Assembly: GCA_903927775.1 (NCBI GenBank)
Contig: CAIYOE010000228.1
Span: 1-16,305 of the forward strand
Origin: an uncultured Micrococcales bacterium
Lineage (GTDB): Bacteria; Actinomycetota; Actinomycetes; Actinomycetales; Microbacteriaceae
DNA: 16,305 nt
Direction: 5' to 3'
Below, in pieces: positions 1-9,658 of this stretch; position 1 is the stretch's first letter; each line of letters starts with the position of its first letter. The notes below the pieces were generated by a model, which worked only from the letters and a program-made list of their open reading frames with translations, made no database searches and was not told where the DNA came from. A program made the position numbers and the translations under genes.

Positions 1-21
1 TCCTGGTTGGAAGAAAAGTGA
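1..21 (+). CDS. C-terminal tail of an upstream gene (partial)
   Basis: The first 21 bases read in frame 1 as SWLEEK followed by a TGA stop. This stop overlaps the GTG start of the next gene by four bases (GTGA), the usual sign of translational coupling in a tight operon. In M. tuberculosis the gene before the equivalent phosphatase (Rv1691) encodes a TPR-type protein, so this could be its counterpart. Six residues cannot show that. The call rests only on the open frame and the overlap geometry. Confidence 0.4.
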   Translation, partial: SWLEEK

Positions 22-1004
22 CGAATAGCCTCATCTGGGGTAAGTACGACACCCTGCTTGCGGACCTTGATGGCGTGATTTACGAGGGGAAGAACCCCAT
101 CGAGCCAGCGCCATCGGTGATAAATGAGCTTCAATCCTCTGGTGTCAAGGTAGCGTATGTCACCAACAACTCATCTCGTCGACCGGAAACCATCGCTGAA
201 CAACTAGTGGGGTTTGGCGTGAACGCCACGTCCGAACAGGTTGTAGGTTCCGCGCAAACCGGTGTTGAACTTCTAGCAACACTTATTCCGGCCGGTTCCA
301 AGGTTCTTGTTGTGGGTGGTGACGGCCTGCGCACCGCCGTGACCAACGCAGGTTTTCAACTGGTGGACTCCAGCGACTATGGGCCTGCCGGAGTAATCCA
401 AGGGTTTGCGCCAACAGTTTCCTGGAGTGATTTGGCCGAGGCCTCATTCAGCATCCAAGCGGGTGCAAAGTGGGTTGCCACCAATCAGGACTGGACTCTT
501 CCCCAGGAAAAGGGCCTTGCGCCCGGTAACGGCACCTTGGTTTCGGCTGTGCATACTGCAACTGGAATACTTCCTCCGATCGCCGGAAAGCCCGAGCCGG
601 CAATCTATCATTCGGCTGTAAAAAGAACTCAAGCGCTGCGTCCACTATTTATCGGTGACCGCATCGATACCGATATCATCGGAGCCAATCGTGCCGGGAT
701 GGATTCGGTTTTGGTGCTAACTGGCGTGAGTACCCGCAAAGAAGTTTTGGGCATCAAACCAGAAGGTCGCCCAACCTACATCGTTGAATCAACGCAGCTT
801 TTATTGGGCAAATACCCGGAACTCAAGAAAACCAAGCGAGGCTATAAGTCCGGCAAGGTTTTGGTTGAACTTCTGGGTAACAGAGTGCGCGTAGTCGACG
901 GCGAACCAAAAAGCATCGATGCCCTTAGAGCGGCATGTGCGGTTATTTACAACTGTGGTCTTCCCATCCATGCTTTAGATGTTGAGCCAGCCCTCTACCT
1001 GTAA
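18..1004 (+). CDS. HAD-superfamily (class IIA) phosphatase, Rv1692-like
   Basis: A 328-aa cytosolic hydrolase of the HAD IIA (NagD/phosphoglycolate phosphatase-like) family. Motif I is DLDGV with nucleophile Asp16 and acid/base Asp18. Motif II is VTNN (48-51). The motif III lysine is in GKPEP (Lys191). Motif IV is GDRIDTD (213-219), which should bind Mg2+. Residues about 270-328 form an extra C-terminal domain, as in M. tuberculosis Rv1692, a glycerol-3-phosphate phosphatase thought to recycle phospholipid head groups. That substrate is plausible here but is inferred from position and family only. The GTG start gives a protein that begins just before motif I and overlaps the preceding stop by four bases. 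A weak GGAAG lies a few bases upstream. It is the first complete gene of a block running through tlyA, nadK and recN. Confidence 0.88.
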   Translation: MTNSLIWGKYDTLLADLDGVIYEGKNPIEPAPSVINELQSSGVKVAYVTNNSSRRPETIAEQLVGFGVNATSEQVVGSAQTGVELLATLIPAGSKVLVVGGDGLRTAVTNAGFQLVDSSDYGPAGVIQGFAPTVSWSDLAEASFSIQAGAKWVATNQDWTLPQEKGLAPGNGTLVSAVHTATGILPPIAGKPEPAIYHSAVKRTQALRPLFIGDRIDTDIIGANRAGMDSVLVLTGVSTRKEVLGIKPEGRPTYIVESTQLLLGKYPELKKTKRGYKSGKVLVELLGNRVRVVDGEPKSIDALRAACAVIYNCGLPIHALDVEPALYL

Positions 1005-1035
1005 TGCTCTAAAACCTTGCTCAGTTTGAGCGCTT

Positions 1036-1041
1036 TACAAT
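1036..1041 (+). promoter_or_regulatory. -10 element TACAAT, leaderless-type promoter
   Basis: TACAAT matches the actinobacterial TANNNT -10 pattern and lies 7 bases before the ATG at 1049. Transcription would therefore start at or next to the start codon, giving a leaderless mRNA, which is common in actinobacteria. No convincing -35 hexamer is seen at 16-18 bases upstream. Confidence 0.5.
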
Positions 1042-1048
1042 AGAAGGC

Positions 1049-1192
1049 ATGAGCGAAAACCTAAGAGAGTCGGTCGAGGCCGAGCTGGGCAGAATCGCCG
1101 ACCTAGATTTGAATGAACAGCCGGAGGCATTTGGCGCCCTGCGGGATCAGCTCGAAGCTGCCCTAGAAGCACCGGACTCTCAGGTTGAGTAA
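1049..1192 (+). CDS. Small acidic conserved-position protein (47 aa), Rv1693-like
   Basis: A 47-aa reading frame from ATG 1049 to TAA 1190-1192, starting MSENLRESVEAELGRIADLD and ending QVE. It is rich in Glu, Asp, Leu and Ala and is probably helical, with no cysteines, signal peptide or membrane segment. Its stop overlaps the TTG start of tlyA by 8 bases, suggesting coupled translation. M. tuberculosis has a similarly small hypothetical gene (Rv1693) between the phosphatase and tlyA, so the position looks conserved. The function is unknown. A role linked to TlyA or to the phosphatase would be only a guess from position. Support for it being real comes from the -10 motif, the ATG, the exact fit in the gap and the tlyA overlap. 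Confidence 0.7.
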   Translation: MSENLRESVEAELGRIADLDLNEQPEAFGALRDQLEAALEAPDSQVE

Positions 1193-2012
1193 TCGCCTAG
1201 ACGTGGTCTTGGTTGACCGTGGACTCGCGCGCTCCAGAAACCAGGCAGTTGCTTTGATCGACGCCGAGCGAGTCATTGTTGCCGGCCAGGTTGCCCGAAA
1301 GGCGTCTCAAACCGTAGCAGAGGACGCCGAACTACGCATCCTGGAAGCCATCGACTATGTTTCTCGAGCTGGACACAAATTGGCTGGTGCGCTAGACGTT
1401 TTTGCCGAAATTGAAATCGAAGGCAAACTGGCCATCGATGTCGGTGCATCCACGGGTGGTTTCACCGAGGTGCTGCTGCGGCGAGGAGCCCGTCAGGTTG
1501 TTGCTTTAGACGTGGGTCACGGGCAATTGGTGCCGGAACTGGCGCGAAATCGCAAGGTAATCAATCTGCAAGGTTTCAATGCCCGGGAGTTGTCGCCAGA
1601 CACCCTAAAGGATGCAACCGCTGAACTGGGGGTGACCATCGATGTTTCCAAGGCGCCCATCGATGTTGTGGTTTCCGACCTCAGTTTCATTTCTTTGACT
1701 TTGGTTTTGCCCGCGATGGTTAGCATCGCGCCGAATGCCGAGTACGTGCTTCTAATCAAGCCTCAGTTCGAGGTGGGCAAGCAGAGCCTCAGCGCCCACG
1801 GAATTGTGAACGATCACCGACTACGTGCGGGCGCAATCAAGCAGGTTGTGGATTGTGCGGAGAGTCTGGGAATGTATGTCAAGGGCTTGGAGAAATCCTC
1901 GTTGCCCGGCACTCACGGAAATATCGAGTATCTCTTGTGGATAAATGCGATTCGCCCCGAGAATCGGCAAGAATGGAACGAGAGAATCGAATCCTTGGCA
2001 AAAGAACGTTAG
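1185..2012 (+). CDS. tlyA: TlyA, rRNA (cytidine-2'-O)-methyltransferase
   Basis: A 275-aa protein with an N-terminal S4 RNA-binding domain (about 3-60, RLDVVLVDRGLARSRNQA) and an FtsJ/RrmJ-type SAM methyltransferase domain. The SAM loop is DVGASTGGFTE (85-95). The expected K-D-K-E catalytic set is visible as Lys65, Asp165, Lys192 and Glu248. M. tuberculosis TlyA methylates 16S C1409 and 23S C1920, and its loss gives capreomycin resistance. The length and complete S4 domain suggest the longer, dual-site type, but that is inferred. The linker between domains reads IDYV where M. tuberculosis TlyA has RAWV. The start is TTG with no strong SD, overlapping the small upstream ORF by 8 bases, so coupling is likely. 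Alignment of the S4 domain supports this start. Confidence 0.93.
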   Translation: MSNRLDVVLVDRGLARSRNQAVALIDAERVIVAGQVARKASQTVAEDAELRILEAIDYVSRAGHKLAGALDVFAEIEIEGKLAIDVGASTGGFTEVLLRRGARQVVALDVGHGQLVPELARNRKVINLQGFNARELSPDTLKDATAELGVTIDVSKAPIDVVVSDLSFISLTLVLPAMVSIAPNAEYVLLIKPQFEVGKQSLSAHGIVNDHRLRAGAIKQVVDCAESLGMYVKGLEKSSLPGTHGNIEYLLWINAIRPENRQEWNERIESLAKER

Positions 2013-2015
2013 GAG
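2011..2015 (+). promoter_or_regulatory. Shine-Dalgarno AGGAG that sets the nadK start
   Basis: AGGAG begins inside the tlyA stop codon and sits 5 bases before ATG 2021. It favours ATG 2021 over the in-frame GTG at 2015, which overlaps the SD itself, and over the much longer upstream open frame (from 1853) that runs inside tlyA. Confidence 0.75.
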
Positions 2016-2020
2016 TGACC

Positions 2021-2971
2021 ATGGCAAACGCCCGTAAAGTTTTGTTGGTCGCTCACACTAGGCGCGATGAAGCGCTAACCGCCACGTTTGAAACAGCCGC
2101 GCTTTTGTTGGCGCAGGGAATCAGTCCCGTTATGTCGCAGCAAGAACTTCTGGACTGCCAAGCTTGGGGTCAAGCCTCAAACTACCCCGGCGTTCTGGGG
2201 CAAGTGTTGCAGCTGGAATCTCAGGTTTCCGTTTCAGAGTTGGAACTGGCCATTGTTCTTGGCGGAGACGGTACCATTTTGAAGGCCGCCGAACTGGTGC
2301 GATTAGCATCGACTCCGATTTTGGGTATCAACCTCGGACACGTGGGTTTTTTGGCCGAGACCGAGCGAGAAGGTTTATCCGAGGCAGTTCAGCGGGTGGT
2401 AGACATTGACTTCGAGATTGTCGAGCGCCTAACCCTTGACGTATCGGTTTACGTGAACCGAGACTTGGTTTTCAATACCTGGGCTCTCAATGAAGCTACC
2501 GTGGAAAAAGGCTCCGCCGAGAAAATGATAGAGGTCGTCGTAGAAATAGATGGTCGGCCGCTCAGTAGCTTTGGCTGCGATGGCGTGGTGATGAGCACGC
2601 CAACCGGCTCCACCGCCTACGCTTTTAGCGCCGGTGGCCCCGTAGTTTGGCCGAGCGTGGAAGCCATGCTTTTGGTGCCTCTTAGCGCTCACGCTTTGTT
2701 CTCGCGTCCACTTGTAATTAGCCCGGCCTCGATGATGGCAGTGGAAATTCTGCAGCGCAGTTCTGGAAACGGTGTCCTTTGGTGCGACGGCCGAAGAACA
2801 CAGGTGCTTCCTCAAGGGGCGCGGGTCGAGGTTAGGCGATCTGACAAACCGGTGCGACTTGCCCGATTCCGCCAGGCTGAGTTTACGGATCGCCTGGTCC
2901 AAAAGTTTTCTCTTCCTGTAACAGGATGGCGTGGCCCTGAATCCGAGCACGAGGGGGACTCGGCACCTTGA
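2021..2971 (+). CDS. nadK: NAD kinase
   Basis: A 316-aa cytosolic enzyme that phosphorylates NAD to NADP. The family signature GGDGT is at 81-85 with the catalytic Asp at 83. NLGHVGF is at 104-110, NEAT at 157-160, and the NAD/diphosphate-binding TPTGSTAY at 193-200. The usual C-terminal beta-rich half ends in a short, charged, probably disordered tail. Length is normal for actinobacterial PpnK/NadK. It follows tlyA by 8 bases with a good SD, and its TGA overlaps the TTG start of recN (TTGA), so the three genes are likely co-translated. The open frame extends upstream to 1853, but that part lies within tlyA and lacks family sequence. Confidence 0.95.
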   Translation: MANARKVLLVAHTRRDEALTATFETAALLLAQGISPVMSQQELLDCQAWGQASNYPGVLGQVLQLESQVSVSELELAIVLGGDGTILKAAELVRLASTPILGINLGHVGFLAETEREGLSEAVQRVVDIDFEIVERLTLDVSVYVNRDLVFNTWALNEATVEKGSAEKMIEVVVEIDGRPLSSFGCDGVVMSTPTGSTAYAFSAGGPVVWPSVEAMLLVPLSAHALFSRPLVISPASMMAVEILQRSSGNGVLWCDGRRTQVLPQGARVEVRRSDKPVRLARFRQAEFTDRLVQKFSLPVTGWRGPESEHEGDSAP

Positions 2972-4680
2972 TCGAAGAAATTGTCATCCGCGACCTCGGA
3001 GTTATTGGCGAGGCCCGCCTCCATATCGGCCCCGGCTTCACTGCTCTGACCGGTGAGACCGGAGCCGGAAAAACTATGATTTTGACCGCGCTCGGTTTGC
3101 TGCTGGGTGAGCGCGCCGACAGCGCATCGGTTCGTCGAGGTCAGGAAAGCGCCCAGGTGCATGGCCTGTGGAAACTCGACTCCGCGTCTACTGTAAGCCA
3201 AGAGGTTGGCGATCGACTGGCACAGGCAGATGTGGACTACGAGCCCTCGGAACTGATTGTCAGCAGGACCGTTTCCGCTGATGGTAAGTCCCGAGCCAGC
3301 ATCAATGCCCGCCCAGTTCCCGCAGGATTGCTTACCGAATTGGGCGAGAAGTTAGTCGTTGTTCACGGGCAATCGGAACAAATGCGCCTAAAAAGCCCAG
3401 CCGCCCAACGTGAAGCACTGGACGCTTTCGCAGGCCCAGGCATGGCGGAGGCGCTTAGCCAATACCAACAGGATTTCCTTAATTGGAAAACTGCTCAAGA
3501 ACGGCTAGTTGAGTTACAAACCAAAGCCAGCAGTCGACTCCAAGAGTCCCAAATGATTCGCGCCGAGCTCGAGGAGCTAGACCAGGCGGATCCGAAGCCA
3601 GGCGAAGATGAAGAACTGGCCACGATTGCGGAGCGCCTAAACAATTCTGAGGCCATTAGATCTGCTGCTGCAGCGGCTCACGAGGCGCTTTCTTCTGAAT
3701 CTTTAGGGGATGTTCAAGACGTTCTTGGTCTTCTTAGCCAGGCACGTAAATCTCTAGAATCGGGTGCTCAGTTCGACTCACGCTTGGAGCCCCTGGCTTC
3801 GCAGCTCAAGGAGCTTGGTATCCAAGCTCGAGATGTGGCCGGGCAAATTGCCTCTTTGTTGGCTTCACTCGAAGTCGATGGCGAACGAAGCCTTGACGAA
3901 GTTCAGGCTCGTCGGTCAGTCTTAATCGGTTTGATGAGACGATTTGGCCCTTCTCTTGATCAAGTTATTTCCTATCGCGAAAGTGCATCGTTGCGCTTAT
4001 TAGATCTGGACTCGAGCGAGGACCAGGTAACAGAGCTGCAAGCTCAAGTTGAGCAAATGCACCACGCGCTCGTGGCGCAGGCGAGGGAGATCACGCAGGT
4101 GCGACTCGCCGCAGGTGAAAGCCTTGCGCAGCAGGTTACCGAGGAGTTGCACGCATTGGCGATGCCCGGCTCCACGCTTGTGGTCCAAGTAACGCCTGCC
4201 GAACTAGGACCTCATGGCGGAGACAACATAGCTATCTTGTTGAGTTCGTACCAAGGCGCCGAGGCTCGCCCGCTTGGAAAGGGAGCGAGCGGTGGTGAAC
4301 TTAGCAGAATCATGTTGGCTATCGAAGTAGTCTTGGCCAAGACCAAGAGCAATCCAACATTCATCTTCGATGAAGTAGACGCCGGAGTCGGTGGCGCGGC
4401 AGCAATCGAAATCGGTAAGCGCCTGGCGCGACTCGCACAACAAGCCCAGGTGATCGTTGTCACTCACCTCGCCCAAGTCGCGGCCTTCAGTAACACTCAC
4501 CTACGTGTGCTCAAAACTCACGCCGATGAATTCACCGCCAGCGATGTGGTGAACCTGACCGAAGTAGCCCGAGTAGAAGAGCTGGCTCGCATGCTCTCGG
4601 GTATGAGCGACAGCGAACTAGCCAGGGCGCACGCTGCGGAGCTGTGGCAACTCGCCAAGCAGCAGTGGCCGCACGCTTAA
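2968..4680 (+). CDS. recN: DNA repair protein RecN (SMC-like ATPase)
   Basis: A 570-aa SMC-like ATPase involved in recombinational repair of double-strand breaks. The Walker A motif GETGAGKT is at 29-36 near the N-terminus. Residues of about 150-370 form the long heptad-rich coiled coil. The C-terminal ABC signature SGGELSR is at 441-447 and Walker B FIFDEVDAGVGG starts at about 465, with Asp468 and Glu469. The head domains are thus split by the coiled coil, as expected for RecN. The TTG start overlaps the nadK stop by four bases. A GAGGGGG stretch at 2951-2957 can act as a somewhat distant SD. The downstream gap to pyrG holds a new promoter but no strong terminator. Confidence 0.95.
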   Translation: MIEEIVIRDLGVIGEARLHIGPGFTALTGETGAGKTMILTALGLLLGERADSASVRRGQESAQVHGLWKLDSASTVSQEVGDRLAQADVDYEPSELIVSRTVSADGKSRASINARPVPAGLLTELGEKLVVVHGQSEQMRLKSPAAQREALDAFAGPGMAEALSQYQQDFLNWKTAQERLVELQTKASSRLQESQMIRAELEELDQADPKPGEDEELATIAERLNNSEAIRSAAAAAHEALSSESLGDVQDVLGLLSQARKSLESGAQFDSRLEPLASQLKELGIQARDVAGQIASLLASLEVDGERSLDEVQARRSVLIGLMRRFGPSLDQVISYRESASLRLLDLDSSEDQVTELQAQVEQMHHALVAQAREITQVRLAAGESLAQQVTEELHALAMPGSTLVVQVTPAELGPHGGDNIAILLSSYQGAEARPLGKGASGGELSRIMLAIEVVLAKTKSNPTFIFDEVDAGVGGAAAIEIGKRLARLAQQAQVIVVTHLAQVAAFSNTHLRVLKTHADEFTASDVVNLTEVARVEELARMLSGMSDSELARAHAAELWQLAKQQWPHA

Positions 4681-4704
4681 ATGGTGTTACACCGGCAGGG
4701 CCGA

Positions 4705-7015
<2,311 letters not shown>

Positions 7016-7024
7016 GCTTGCCAC

Positions 7025-7960
7025 ATGGCCTCGCAAGACAATCTGGAACTACTGGTGGATCGCTATTTGCGCCACCTGAGTCTGGAACGAGGGCTAGCCA
7101 AAAACACACTCGCCGCCTACAACCGAGACCTTGGCGAGTACCTGGTTTTTCTAGGGCAACAGGGGATTGACTCCATCGATGAAATCTCTGAGCTCACGAT
7201 CGAAGCATTTGTGGAGCAAGCGGCGCTGACCAAGAAATCCAGCTCTGTTGCTAGGCTGCTTGCCGGGGTTCGTGGCTGGCACAAATACCTGCTGATCGAG
7301 GGCGTGATTGGTTCAGACAACGCCCACAAGGTGCAACCACCAAAGGCGGCCAAGCGTTTACCCAAAGCCATAAGTGTCAATCAGGTATTGGCATTACTAA
7401 GCGCCGCAGGCCCCGAACCGTTCGACGAATCAAACAGCCAGCTTGACCCAATTGGGCTTCGAGACCGCGCGCTGCTGGAGTTGCTTTATGCCACCGGAGC
7501 TCGTGTTTCAGAGGTTACCAATCTTGACATCGATGACCTGATTGACCCCACCATGATTCGCCTCTTTGGAAAAGGTTCCAAAGAACGGGTGGTTCCGGTC
7601 GGCCGTTATGCGCAGCGGGCCTTGCAGAGCTATCTGGTTCGTACTCGCCCCCTTCTGATGGCGAAGGGAAAGGGTACGCCGTCGGTGTTTCTGAATCAGC
7701 GAGGAAGCCGGTTGAGTCGGCAAAGTGTATGGCAGATCATCGGGGATGCCGCTGATGCAGCAAACCTTGGATTGGAGGTTTCGCCTCACACCCTTAGGCA
7801 TAGTTTTGCCACCCACCTGTTAGAAGGTGGTGCCGATGTTCGCGTTGTGCAAGAGCTTCTTGGGCATTCATCGGTTGCCACAACACAGATTTATACATTG
7901 GTCACGGTGGACTCACTTCGCGAGACTTACGCTATGGCCCACCCCAGAGCCAGGAGATAG
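7025..7960 (+). CDS. xerD: Site-specific tyrosine recombinase XerD
   Basis: A 311-aa tyrosine recombinase that, with a XerC partner, resolves chromosome dimers at dif. The N-terminal SAM-like core-binding domain covers about 8-95 (RYLRHLSLERGLAKNTLAAY). The catalytic domain has Arg160 (ATGARVSE), a Lys in GKGSKERVV (183-189), His255 and Arg258 (HTLRHSF), His281 (LGHSS) and nucleophile Tyr290 (TTQIYT). All catalytic residues are present. Length and the match to chromosomal XerD, plus position next to parA-scpAB, favour the housekeeping recombinase over a mobile-element integrase. No terminal repeats or accessory genes lie nearby. It is probably transcribed from its own leaderless promoter as well as by read-through from pyrG. 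Confidence 0.92.
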   Translation: MASQDNLELLVDRYLRHLSLERGLAKNTLAAYNRDLGEYLVFLGQQGIDSIDEISELTIEAFVEQAALTKKSSSVARLLAGVRGWHKYLLIEGVIGSDNAHKVQPPKAAKRLPKAISVNQVLALLSAAGPEPFDESNSQLDPIGLRDRALLELLYATGARVSEVTNLDIDDLIDPTMIRLFGKGSKERVVPVGRYAQRALQSYLVRTRPLLMAKGKGTPSVFLNQRGSRLSRQSVWQIIGDAADAANLGLEVSPHTLRHSFATHLLEGGADVRVVQELLGHSSVATTQIYTLVTVDSLRETYAMAHPRARR

Positions 7961-7986
7961 TGGCGGTAAATCTGGCAGGTAAACGG

Positions 7987-8023
7987 TAGGCTAATAACCG
8001 AACCAAACACCGCATCCGGGAGG
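7987..8023 (+). promoter_or_regulatory. parA promoter -10 and SD
   Basis: The 68-base xerD-parA gap holds TAGGCT (7987-7992, TANNNT type) followed by an AT-rich stretch. A strong SD, GGGAGG, is at 8018-8023, 5 bases before ATG 8029. Unlike pyrG and xerD, this gene would have a leader of roughly 30 bases. The -35 hexamer is not obvious. This is probably the main promoter of the parA-to-der operon. Confidence 0.5.
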
Positions 8024-8028
8024 ATCCA

Positions 8029-8862
8029 ATGGCAAACGCAGACGCGTCGATAAAGACTTTTGCCGTCCCAAAACCATTGGCTTCCCATGGCCCGGCTCGA
8101 ATCATTGCAATGTGCAACCAAAAAGGTGGAGTGGGTAAAACCACGAGCACAATAAACATCGCTGCCGCACTTGCCGAATATGGACGCAAGGTTTTGCTTG
8201 TTGACTTCGACCCGCAAGGTGCCCTGAGTGTTGGTCTTGGCATTAGTGCCATGGATGAGCCAACCATTTACGACCTTTTGATGAAACGTGACCTAGATCC
8301 GCACGCTGTAATTCAGCACACCGTGGTTCCGAATCTTGATTTGATCCCTGCGAACATCGATCTCTCGGCTGCAGAGGTTCAGTTGGTTAGCGAGGTCGCC
8401 CGCGAAAAAGTTCTATCTCGTGTTCTAAAAAAAGTTAGTGGTGAGTACGACGTAATCCTCATTGACTGTCAGCCATCGCTAGGTCTTTTGACCGTGAATG
8501 CGCTTACAGCTGCTCACGGAGTCTTCATTCCATTAGCAACCGAGTTCTTTGCGCTACGCGGTGTTGCTTTGCTGATGGACATTATCTCGAAGGTGCGCGA
8601 AAGCACCAACGAGGCACTGCAGGTCGACGGTATTTTGGCAACCATGTATGACCCTCGTACTCTGCACAGCCGTGAGGTTTTGGAACGTTTACACGAGGCC
8701 TTTGGCGACAAGATTTTCACCAGCGTTATCAACCGCACGGTAAAGTTCCCAGACGCAACCGTAGCCGCGGTGCCAATCACCGTCTTTGCCCCTACCTCCG
8801 AGGCCGCTGAGGCGTACCGCTTGGTCGCCCGAGAGCTGGTGGAACGTGGCTGCACTCCTTAA
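8029..8862 (+). CDS. parA: ParA/Soj-family ATPase
   Basis: A 277-aa deviant Walker ATPase used in DNA or cargo positioning. Walker A is KGGVGKTT (32-39) with the signature Lys32. Walker A' LLVDFDPQG holds Asp59 and Asp61, and Walker B is ILIDCQPS with Asp146. About 22 residues precede the first beta strand (RIIAMCNQ). No parB gene or parS-like sites are seen nearby. It is the first gene of an operon with scpA and scpB, as Rv1708 is in M. tuberculosis. It may therefore be a second ParA linked to condensin loading rather than the ParA next to the replication origin. That is an inference from context. The start is well set by GGGAGG and ATG 8029. Confidence 0.9.
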   Translation: MANADASIKTFAVPKPLASHGPARIIAMCNQKGGVGKTTSTINIAAALAEYGRKVLLVDFDPQGALSVGLGISAMDEPTIYDLLMKRDLDPHAVIQHTVVPNLDLIPANIDLSAAEVQLVSEVAREKVLSRVLKKVSGEYDVILIDCQPSLGLLTVNALTAAHGVFIPLATEFFALRGVALLMDIISKVRESTNEALQVDGILATMYDPRTLHSREVLERLHEAFGDKIFTSVINRTVKFPDATVAAVPITVFAPTSEAAEAYRLVARELVERGCTP

Positions 8863-9658
8863 CGAGGTTGAGGTCAACGTTGGTTTTGCCGTAAATCTGG
8901 GCAACTTTGAGGGTCCGTTCGACCTGCTGCTAAACCTGATTTCCAAGCATCAAATGGATATCACTGAGGTTTCGCTTAGTCGGGTCACCGACGAGTTCAT
9001 CTCGTATCTAAAGAGCCTCGATGATGCCGAAGAGATGGAACAGGCCAGCGAATTCCTGGTGGTTGCCGCAACCCTGTTGGACCTCAAGATTGCCAGCCTG
9101 CTACCAAAGGGCGAGGTTGTTGACCCCGAGGACCTGGCTGCGTTCGAGGCCCGAGACTTGCTGTTTGCGCGACTTTTGCAATACCGAGCTTTCAAGGAAA
9201 TTGCTTCGTGGTTCAATACCGCGCTGACTCTTGAAGCGCGTCGAGTCCCGCGAGAAGTTCGCCTAGAGGAGCGTTTTAAGAATCGTAAGCCGGAGCTGGT
9301 GTGGGTTACTTCTCTGGCCGAGTTCGCCAAGCTAGCCGAGGAAACTCTAACCCCGCGTGAGATCCCAGCGGTAGGTCTAACTCACCTTCACGCACCACGG
9401 GTAAGCATCCGGGAACAAGCTGCAGAGGTAGTTCGTATTCTCCGCGGCGGAAACCCAGTTACCTTCCGTGACCTAATTGGCGGGCTAACAGAGCGGTCCC
9501 AGGTGATCGCTAGATTCTTGGCCATCTTGGAGCTTTTCCGAATGACTGCACTCAGTTTCGAGCAGGAGTCGCCACTGGGCGACCTAACTCTAACCTGGCG
9601 CGGAGACAACTTCGATGACAAACAACTTGAAACCCTGGGGGCCGAGTATGACTCTTAA
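8846..9658 (+). CDS. scpA: Segregation and condensation protein A
   Basis: The kleisin subunit of the SMC-ScpAB condensin, needed for chromosome compaction and segregation. The N-terminal SMC-neck-binding region has the hallmark FEGPFDLLL (21-29) followed by KHQMDITEVSLSRVTDEFI. The middle is charged and helical. The C-terminal winged helix (about 200-260, VTFRDLIGGL) binds the SMC head. From GTG 8846 it has 270 aa, typical for the family. This start overlaps parA by 17 bases, so translation is probably coupled. The open frame extends to 8786, but the extra N-terminus is Trp/Pro/Arg-rich, lies inside parA and does not look like ScpA. No strong SD decides the start. Confidence 0.92.
   Translation: MAALLNEVEVNVGFAVNLGNFEGPFDLLLNLISKHQMDITEVSLSRVTDEFISYLKSLDDAEEMEQASEFLVVAATLLDLKIASLLPKGEVVDPEDLAAFEARDLLFARLLQYRAFKEIASWFNTALTLEARRVPREVRLEERFKNRKPELVWVTSLAEFAKLAEETLTPREIPAVGLTHLHAPRVSIREQAAEVVRILRGGNPVTFRDLIGGLTERSQVIARFLAILELFRMTALSFEQESPLGDLTLTWRGDNFDDKQLETLGAEYDS

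Noticed and set aside
1019..1031. GCTCA-GTT-TGAGC hairpin after the phosphatase gene as a terminator.
   Set aside because: Only 5 bp with a 3-base loop, no real T-run, and it runs into the predicted promoter of the next gene.
1853..2020. Upstream extension of the nadK frame by 56 codons.
   Set aside because: It lies inside tlyA, lacks NAD kinase sequence, and a strong SD marks ATG 2021.
2429..2950. A 173-aa antisense ORF within nadK.
   Set aside because: It lies wholly inside a clear NAD kinase gene and shows no motif, start signal or plausible composition.
7025..7960. The tyrosine recombinase as a mobile-element integrase, supported by the tRNA repeat downstream.
   Set aside because: Sequence and neighbours fit housekeeping XerD. 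The tRNA is about 8 kb away with only core genes between, and no cargo or att pair frames it.
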